DNA of 15,000 bases, taken from Penaeus vannamei. Lineage: Eukaryota; Arthropoda; Malacostraca; Decapoda; Penaeidae. A program made the position numbers and the translations under genes. The stretch is from the NCBI RefSeq assembly GCF_042767895.1, contig NC_091578.1:11109132-11124131 (forward strand), in the 5' to 3' direction. The notes under the pieces are model-generated. The model was not told where the DNA came from. It saw only the letters and a list, made by a program, of their open reading frames with translations, and ran no database searches. This document shows, piece after piece, positions 8,619-15,000 of this stretch (position 1 is its first letter; every line of letters starts with the position of its first letter).

Positions 8619-8948
8619 TCAATCTTGATACAATCTATGGCATTTACATGTATTCTGAAGTGTAACTGGTACCTGGTCCCCCCTCCCCCTTTTGCAAGGT
8701 ACTAATGGCAATGAGTGCACATGATTGTAGAAGTACTGCATGTCACCAGAGGATTCGCAGTGCTTCGTGAGGCACTTAATACGAATAAACAACTGCTGGA
8801 GCTGTGATTCAGATGTATTTCTCATCGTATTATGTTCATTAGTTACAAGAATAACATTAATGATTAGTAGTGTCCTATTACTGTGTGATGAGGGCGCATC
8901 AGGGATGGTGTCGCGCCAAGGCATGGGACATGCAACCTCTCGCTCCAT
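8619..8948 (-). other. unrecognised open frame inside the 8-9 kb element
   Basis: A 109-codon frame from an ATG, open upstream to about 9020, covers the GC-rich core. It has basic and cysteine-containing stretches (LFIRIKCLTKHCESSG) but no motif I can assign, and the opposite strand is also open over 8740-9006. High G+C alone reduces stop codons, so this may not be coding. It could be a remnant of a transposon accessory protein. Confidence 0.15.
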
Positions 8949-9057
8949 CTCTCTCGAAGTGACTGCCCGCCTTGTCTCTTTGTCGTGGCTGTCAGCTGTG
9001 CCGTAGGCAGAATTGCCAGCTAGCTACCAGAGAATACCAAAATAAATCGGAAAAACA

Positions 9058-9075
9058 AAATAAATAAATAAATAA
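9058..9075 (+). repeat. (AAAT)n microsatellite
   Basis: About four units, immediately right of the GC-rich core of the 8-9 kb transposon. Confidence 0.8.
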
Positions 9076-9240
9076 AAATTGTCGAGTATATTTGCACGGA
9101 CACGAAAAAGTAAACATCGGAACCTGAGGTGGGGGATTTAGAACTCTTATTTTTACACATTTAGCAGAATTATTTCCTCACAAGATTACCAAAGCCTACT
9201 AGTTTTTTTTTTCTTCTTAATTAGTCGAAAATTCGTCGCG

Positions 9241-9254
9241 ACGGCCCCCTTAAC
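9241..9254 (-). repeat. right terminal inverted repeat of the 8-9 kb element, with TTAA
   Basis: ACGGCCCCCTTAAC, the reverse complement of the left arm. It overlaps a 10-bp palindrome CGTCGCGACG at 9234-9243, which could be a subterminal protein-binding site. Confidence 0.7.
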
Positions 9255-10566
9255 TTGACTTTCATTCAACAACAGTAGAAAGGCTACTCTACTCAACCTT
9301 ATCACTTAAATTTCCCTTTACACACTGCTCAGGTGTGCATTAATAATATACTAACAACTGAGAGCATATACAGCTGCAAGATGTGATAGGAAAAGGAAAA
9401 ATGCAATGACACCACATAATAGCAGGGTAAAATACAAATCTGAAACAGGTTAAACTTGACATTTCTAAGAAATATAGCATTGAGAAGAGTTCAACCTTCA
9501 CACTGTACCAAGGAAAATTAAAGTAAAAAAATTATTACTCTACTTTAAAACAAATGTGTGTTGTGGTAAAACATTTGAAATCCTTATAAATCAATTTAAG
9601 AGCATCTGTTGCCATCTGGTTCCTCTTCCTGACACATACTCTGCCAAACACTAGAATGTCTATCAAATCTGGCTATTCAATTCTGTTATTGCAGATATAA
9701 TAATCTTTAAAAATACAGCAACATAAATGAAGGTAGACATAATGCAAACCTTGAAATTTTGAGGGCTGAAAGTCTAACAGGTTTGGATTTCAAATGGAAA
9801 CAATACCTCTCTGACTTCTGGCTAAAATTTACAGTTTCTATTTTGAACATATTCATTTCCTGTGACATTTGCAGATTGCAAAGTTCTAAAATGATTTGGC
9901 ATTCAACTATATTCAAATTGGCATTTTACACACTAATTTAATTGTTATCATTTTCATTGCTATATATCAATAAGGGCATTAGTGTGTATTCTAGCCAAAT
10001 ATTTTCTAATGAATAAATGTAATCCAGAATTTCAGGTCATCAAAATGCTAGATATATAAAGCCTACATACAATAAATACTTTTCCCTGTCAAAGTCTTAC
10101 CCATTTTATACAAAGATATGATTATAGGATCTTCTAAACACCTTCATATTGAATTTCTAAAGTAAAAGTAATAAATGAACACTGAAGAAATGTTTGCCTA
10201 CTTTTTTGTGATTAGATGTAAGCGACCCCCATTACTTCTGCAATAAAAGAGACATCTTACAAAGACCATTCATATTACATAGATACCTATATGGACACAC
10301 AAAAGCATCTTTTAATTCTTTTAACTACTGCTTTCACACAGCCCAAAGAGACCAAGTTAAAAAGTAACACAAACAAGAACAGAGACTACAAAATGGAAAA
10401 GAAAGATTGTGGTGAAGGAAACATAATTTGAAGAAATCTTTGAATGCTGAAATCTAATTCAAGTAAGTTAAATGGAAGATCTGGTCTTCACATCTAATTT
10501 CAATCTGGAACCAAATAAACTGAACTCCTACTCCAGAAACCTAAGTTCCAAAATGCTCTGCATTAC

Positions 10567-10597
<31 letters not shown>

Positions 10598-11121
10598 TAT
10601 CTGATACACTGATAAAATATCAATTTCAAAATACTTATGGAAAAAAAAAAAAAAAAGGTTTTTACCTTAAACAAAAGCTACATACAGAAATAAAAACAGC
10701 TATAATTAAGCAATACATAACTTCACAAATGCGCAGGTTTCTTCTTACTAGAATTAATAAAGTGCAAGTTCAACTGCAAAAAATCTAGTCTGTTGCTTAG
10801 CATACACTAATGAATTGCCAATAATGACATACATCCTTAGTCACTATCTTGTAACCACCACTGCATGCTTATATTAGTATAAATAATTACAAATGGAGAA
10901 ACTACAACAAAGACTACACTACTAAAGCCTGTATAACAAATATCAAAATTATCACGTACATCACAGAATGCGAGACACATCAAGGTAGAGTTAAAAATAT
11001 AATTACAGTAAGTTATTAGTTTAGTACCTTTATAAGATGAAATACTGTACACAGTCCACAATTTTCTATAGAGTGACTTCTACATCAAATCTATCAGGAT
11101 GTTTTACACTTTCATCATAAA
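9255..11121. other. AT-rich non-coding stretch between the two transposons
   Basis: It contains only short random-looking frames and the A29/A16 tracts at 10567-10656. No exon, promoter or RNA gene was found. Confidence 0.55.
10567..10656 (+). repeat. A29 and A16 homopolymers 45 bp apart
   Basis: The runs are at 10567-10595 and 10641-10656. Neither is preceded by a recognisable retroposon body or followed by an obvious target duplication. Confidence 0.9.
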
Positions 11122-11125
11122 TTAA

Positions 11126-11155
11126 CCCCTATGATCCGGATGACATGGCCATCAC
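11126..11155 (+). repeat. left terminal inverted repeat of the piggyBac-like MITE
   Basis: It starts CCCCTAT, then GATCCGGATG (11133-11142) and GCCATCAC, pairing with 11788-11817. Confidence 0.8.
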
Positions 11156-11156
11156 A

Positions 11157-11290
11157 TCATGAAAAATTTTGGCTTGTGGTGTGGGTGACGTGAACATGCC
11201 GTCATGGAAATATTTGGCTCTGGGCTAAGGTGATGCAAACTTGCTGTCGTGAGCATTTTGGTTGAAGGCTGAGTTGACAAGATTGACTTG
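11157..11290 (+). repeat. three diverged tandem copies of a ~45-bp unit inside the MITE
   Basis: The units are 11157-11201 (45 bp), 11202-11246 (45 bp) and 11247-11290 (44 bp). Each opens TCATG or TCGTG, continues with an ATTTTGG or ATTTGG motif and carries GTGACG, GTGATG or GTTGAC in the second half. Copies 1 and 2 are the most alike; a fourth copy may begin at 11291 (TCACAAG). Confidence 0.7.
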
Positions 11291-11787
11291 TCACAAGTGC
11301 ACAAAGCTCTTGGAGGGAAATTAGACATTTAGAAAGGGGCTTTTGCATCATTCCCATCAACTGATGAATGAGCCACAACTGGAAGAATGCCAGCTCCAGG
11401 GAGGATGCTATTTCCATGCTCAGGACCCTCATACTGACAGCCATGAGCAGTGGTACAGATTGTATTACAGAAAATTAAATATTACAAAAAAAATAATAAA
11501 ATAAAATTTAAAAAAATAATGTTACATATTGCTTTAATTATTGCACTGAGTTATGGACTACCTAGAGAGATTATTTGGAGTCTGTGCAAGGAAAAAAGTC
11601 TATTACCATCAGGATAATGAAAATCAAATGACAAGAAGAAAACTTGTGCAGAAAAACAGAAAATAACATTGCAAAGGGGAGGTATGAAATCTTGTCACAG
11701 CACATGAATATTTATTTGTCCTGCCTACAAGCCACGTACCCATCAGAGTGGCCAAAGTAACTCTAATGCCCGTATTTTGAGCTACGT

Positions 11788-11817
11788 GATGGCAGTGAAG
11801 CATCCGGATCCAATGGG
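11788..11817 (-). repeat. right terminal inverted repeat of the piggyBac-like MITE
   Basis: Inverted, it starts CCCATTG, then GATCCGGATG (plus strand CATCCGGATC at 11801-11810) and GCCATCACG, with a 2-nt spacing difference from the left arm. Confidence 0.8.
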
Positions 11818-11821
11818 TTAA

Positions 11822-14265
11822 ACTCACAGCACAAATTCAGTCTAAAACAGCTACAGCAACAAAATTTACTGGGAACATGAATTCCAATTATATAATGAAA
11901 TAGATCCCCTTTGCACTAAGAAGTTTTATACACGAGCAATTTCTTCATGGCTCTACATTGTCAGCCTGTGTTAAACAATTGATTTTCTTATAAAACAAAT
12001 TATAGCATGAAGAACAATAACAATAAAAAGGGCTGGTTTGCCAATGCTTTGTAACATCTATACCGGAAAGATTAAATAAGGGAGTGTGACATATGAGAAA
12101 AGATTTACTAAAATTTGTCTCTTAGTGTTTTGTCAAGGCATGATATGCAGATAAAATGGAAATTAAAAATCTACTTTACTCAAAAAATAAAAATCAAACA
12201 TCAAACTCTTTTTAAGGCAATTCTTAACACTATTGGAACAATTTACACAAAAATGTATATTTCAGAATTTTCATTCCATATCATAAAGGAGAATCTATAG
12301 ATGTAAGTCAATTCAAGAAACAAAAGCTTAACATAATAAAACTTTCATTGCACCAAAATTCAACTAATTATATTGGTGTAAAAGAGTAAAACCAACTATA
12401 TATTAGTAGTACCAGCAAATAAACTTAAACTATAATCATGCGATAATTCACTACTTTGATAAATCAGTTATTAACAGCTAAAGGTTATTAGCAACAGGTT
12501 AAATATTTTAAGAAATAACTTATTTAAAATCTACTGGTAAAGATGGCCATGCAATGTATCATGAATTTAGTGTCAAAGCAAATATAATGAAAGAATCCCT
12601 TTTTATGCTAATAGGAATTATTCTAAATACACACAATTCAATCAAAATTTGGTATTTGCATTCTGAAAGCAAAAGCACAGAGATAGCTGTGAAACAGATC
12701 TGAGAATTGTGTAGTTCATTATTCATATCTTTGGCCATAGATATTCAAAGAAGTCCTGCCTTGTAACTATAGTTCATCTTCAAATGAGACCATATAATAA
12801 AATATTCATATCAGATGTTAAATCAAATCCCTAATCATGACATTACCAAATTTAAACATCCTTCATAAAAAATTACTAATGATCAACTGAAAGCACATTA
12901 AACGCATAAATGGATAGCAATGTGAACACTGTTTAAGAACCACTCATTTCTTGCTATGGACAAAATGAAAATGGTGACTATAATGGCATTAACCTTGATT
13001 AGCAAAACAAAGAAAATTAAACGTGTTGTCTTTATAACTGAGAAATATCTGGTAACACTGATCTCTCTTTGTGTGAAAATACAGGAAATGAATTAAGCTT
13101 TTGGTAAATCTAAATCCACACAATCATATCCTCTTGATTGAAAGTGACTAGAATACCAGAGAATACCTACAGACAGTAGGCTACAAATATTTCATTCACT
13201 GACAACACTAGCTGTTTAAGTAGAAAGCCTGGCATGAGGTGATAGTGATAATGGGTAAGGAAAAGAAAAAATGCTATTTACTTGGTCATTTTGATATTGT
13301 AAAGCTGATAAACAGTAGTTGGAAATACTTCTCTTATCTTTAAATGAAAAAAATACATTGTACAGAGCCTTGCAAAAATAAACTGTACAAACATTTCTTG
13401 ACAAAATGTTAATAAAATGCTGTTAAAATTCCCTTTCTGAAGAGAAAAAGTTGCTGAAGAATGTTAAAGTAACTGCCCCCAGATAACAATATTTCCTATA
13501 GTGTTTTATAGGCTCATCAATAAACTCTAAAGGGGGGGAAAAATTCAAATTTACCCCTTACCCAAGCTAGTATCTGGGTATGTACAGGATAAAAATGCTA
13601 CAATTCCTTGATCTAAAATTTTGTCTTTCTTCATATTTGAGATGTGGAAATGTAATGTGTCAAATCAAAGTAAGTAACCTGAGCAAAGTTTACCTTTTAT
13701 TTATGGTATACATCATACCATTCTTTACTATCTGACGGAGTGCGAGTTAAGAAAAATAAAATAAAACTACGAGTTCAAGTTCAATTCTTTGTAAGCTTGG
13801 GATTCCGTCATTCCATAGAAAATGTATATATATAAAAAGTAAAACATCCTGTCTTCATAGCTAACCAAATACCAATATAATTTCTACTAACTGAACATGG
13901 CTAAAACATTCTTAATTCCAAACAGATAAAATAAGGATAATCAAGTTTAATATAAAGCCAAGTTTACTATCACTGATCATGGATAGTAATTATACAAAAT
14001 AGTACTGTATTAAGTGATGTTGTGGCCTCTATCATATACACTGGCAAAGGCCTACAAACCTTCACCTCTTATAATCAGGCAAGAATGGATTGGATGCTAA
14101 ATCACTTGCTAAGTGAACAAACCATCTTACTAAAATGTAAGTGGTACAGGTTTGACCCCCCCCCCCCCAATTACTAGAATTAAACACCATTTTCAAATGT
14201 GAATTCAGGTAAATCTTACAAATTTTTAGTATGTGGCCTGTGCACCAGAATATGTAAAGTAGAAG
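11822..14265. other. AT-rich non-coding stretch right of the MITE
   Basis: No protein-like frame. A few short inverted repeats were seen: ATGGTAT/ATACCAT (13703-13709 and 13715-13721, 5-nt loop) and TGACGGA/TCCGTCA (13733-13739 and 13804-13810). The C13 run is at 14156-14168. Nothing else stands out. Confidence 0.55.
14156..14168 (+). repeat. C13 homopolymer
   Basis: Thirteen consecutive C in AT-rich flanking DNA. A related C9 run is at 7686-7694. Confidence 0.9.
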
Positions 14266-14282
14266 TTTGATGGGCCATCAAA
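14266..14282. repeat. palindrome TTTGATGGGCCATCAAA
   Basis: Eight-base perfect arms around a single central G. It is the leftmost of a series of short inverted repeats extending to about 14740. Confidence 0.6.
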
Positions 14283-14309
14283 TACAAAGACATTGATTAA
14301 TCACCTGAC

Positions 14310-14334
14310 AATGTGCCACAAATGGCTCAACATT
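14310..14334. repeat. hairpin AATGTGCCA / TGGC-ACATT
   Basis: The arms are AATGTGCCA (14310-14318) and TGGC plus ACATT (14323-14334), with a CAAA loop and a 3-nt bulge (TCA). Confidence 0.5.
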
Positions 14335-14356
14335 ATGATTGTTGTCCTTCCAGCAC

Positions 14357-14482
14357 ACACCATAGTGCATGTCACAAAAGATATGGATTGAATGCATTCT
14401 TTGAAAGTTTTTTTTTTTTTTGTGCCAATACCAACCATTATGGTATTAATTGATTGTTTGTGACGTATTTACACTATGGTGT
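14357..14482. repeat. inverted repeat ACACCATAGTG...CACTATGGTGT
   Basis: Eleven-base perfect arms at 14357-14367 and 14472-14482, with a second matching block (GTCACAAA and TTTGTGAC) just inside each arm. Between them lie a 14-T run (14408-14421) and a small hairpin AATACCA/TGGTATT (14427-14447). It looks like a small foldback or MITE-like unit, but no target duplication is evident. Confidence 0.5.
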
Positions 14483-14825
14483 ACATAAACTTCCCACTAA
14501 TGGTACTTTATGTTCATAGAAGCCACTTTTAGTGTTTATATTGGTCAATACTGAAGTGGCACCACTTAAAATGCTTGCTTTGGCTCCCACACCTGTTAGC
14601 ACTTTGGCAAAGGCCAACCAATCTCCCAATATATTCTGGCAATATAGAGCCTGTACACCTTTCAGAAAAATCATTCTTTATCTTTCCAGGATATATGCTA
14701 TGCAGGTTTGCTGACTTTTGCCAAGCCCCAAAAGTGCAGATGTCATAACAACCACTTGAAACAATGCCACTGTTATGGAACCTAAATATAACCCAACACT
14801 GAGATGCCCTTAATAATGCATACAA
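14474..14825 (-). other. less AT-rich block with two overlapping minus-strand frames, unrecognised
   Basis: Two minus-strand frames (66 codons at 14474-14674 and 98 codons at 14529-14825) are open over a stretch less AT-rich than its neighbours. Neither shows a known motif, and overlapping frames in a palindrome-rich block fit a decayed repeat better than a gene. I call no gene. From 14826 to the window end nothing was seen. Confidence 0.2.
14714..14735. repeat. hairpin ACTTTTG / CAAAAGT
   Basis: Seven-base arms with an 8-nt loop (CCAAGCCC). With one bulged C the stem extends outward by CTG/CAG. Confidence 0.5.
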
Positions 14826-15000
14826 GCCTTTGTGTGCATGACAGTGAAATTCATTATCATATGGTCTTTGTCTGCGACATCAATATCAGTGTATAGATTT
14901 TACCCCAAAAATAAAGCTATCCATTTAGCTAATTAATCATCCCCTATTAATACAAAAATATTTAGCTTTAACTTGTCCAAATCATACATGGTAGTGGACT

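Larger units (their letters stand above)
8069..9249. mobile_element. 1181-bp TTAA-flanked inverted-repeat DNA transposon, non-autonomous
   Basis: GTTAAGGGGGCCGT at 8064-8077 is matched exactly by its reverse complement at 9241-9254. With TTAA taken as the target duplication (8065-8068 and 9250-9253), the element runs 8069-9249 and has about 10-13-bp terminal inverted repeats starting GGGGGCCGT. TTAA duplications are typical of the piggyBac and Kolobok superfamilies; the G-rich terminus is not classic piggyBac, so I leave the superfamily open. Inside are an (AAT)n run, a 26-A tract, an (AAAT)n run and a GC-rich block (8881-9000, 59% G+C by hand count). No transposase motif was recognised, so it looks non-autonomous or decayed. 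Confidence 0.6.
11126..11817. mobile_element. 692-bp piggyBac-like MITE with TTAA target duplications
   Basis: TTAA at 11122-11125 and 11818-11821 flank inverted termini. The left end reads CCCCTATGATCCGGATG and the right end, inverted, CCCATTGGATCCGGATG (14 of 17 identical, same offset). Both are followed a few bases in by GCCATCAC. TTAA plus a terminus starting CCC is the piggyBac pattern. The element holds three 45-bp tandem repeats near its left end and an AT-rich core at about 11460-11530. No transposase DDD motifs are visible, so it is non-autonomous. I recall similar termini in decapod crustacean repeats; this is memory, not a search. Confidence 0.82.

Noticed and set aside
8064..9254. 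PIF/Harbinger assignment for the 8-9 kb element (G-rich ends next to TAA/TTA)
   Set aside because: The three bases at the two ends are TAA and TTA, not a direct duplication, whereas TTAA is identical at both ends.
9025..13167. Shared 14-mer TACCAGAGAATACC at 9025-9038 and 13154-13167
   Set aside because: The flanks do not match, and one exact 14-mer pair is expected fairly often by chance in 15 kb of AT-rich DNA.

Overview
The window is animal nuclear DNA: AT-rich, full of homopolymers and microsatellites, with a single recognisable protein gene and at least one clear DNA-transposon relic. Spliceosomal signals, long non-coding stretches and a (CAGA)n(CA)n compound microsatellite rule out a prokaryote or virus. 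The protein is a TIA-1/TIAR (Rox8) family RNA-binding protein of arthropod-like style. The transposon relic, with TTAA target sites and termini containing GATCCGGATG, resembles repeats I remember from decapod crustaceans. A decapod is therefore my best guess; this rests on recollection, not on a search.

Layout. The only confident gene lies on the minus strand at 5262-6383. It is a complete 373-residue TIA-1-like protein with three RRMs and a Q/Y/G/P-rich prion-like tail, encoded in one uninterrupted exon. A convincing splice acceptor lies 11 nt before the ATG, so at least one 5' UTR exon should exist upstream, at higher coordinates and probably outside the window. To the left, 4445-5261 is a likely 3' UTR with two Pumilio-type motifs and the first AATAAA on the minus strand. 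Further left (3329-4244) are several minus-strand segments bounded by good acceptor and donor consensus. Three of them (3550-3622, 3473-3506, 3329-3366) join in a single open frame that is phase-compatible with a GTGAGT donor overlapping the gene's stop codon. This may be an alternative C-terminus, but it is unproven.

The right half (6395-15000) is probably mostly 5' UTR intron or flanking DNA. It holds two TTAA-flanked inverted-repeat elements: a 1181-bp one at 8069-9249 with a GC-rich core, and a 692-bp piggyBac-like one at 11126-11817 with three internal 45-bp tandem repeats. It also has a hairpin-dense block at about 14266-14740 and scattered simple repeats. The left end (1-3300) is AT-rich non-coding sequence apart from a compact GC-rich nested inverted repeat at 1295-1347.

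There is no operon, CRISPR array, rRNA or tRNA. No promoter could be placed. The protein would act in nuclear alternative splicing (U-rich sites next to 5' splice sites, U1 recruitment), and in cytoplasmic stress-granule assembly and translational silencing, by analogy with its family.
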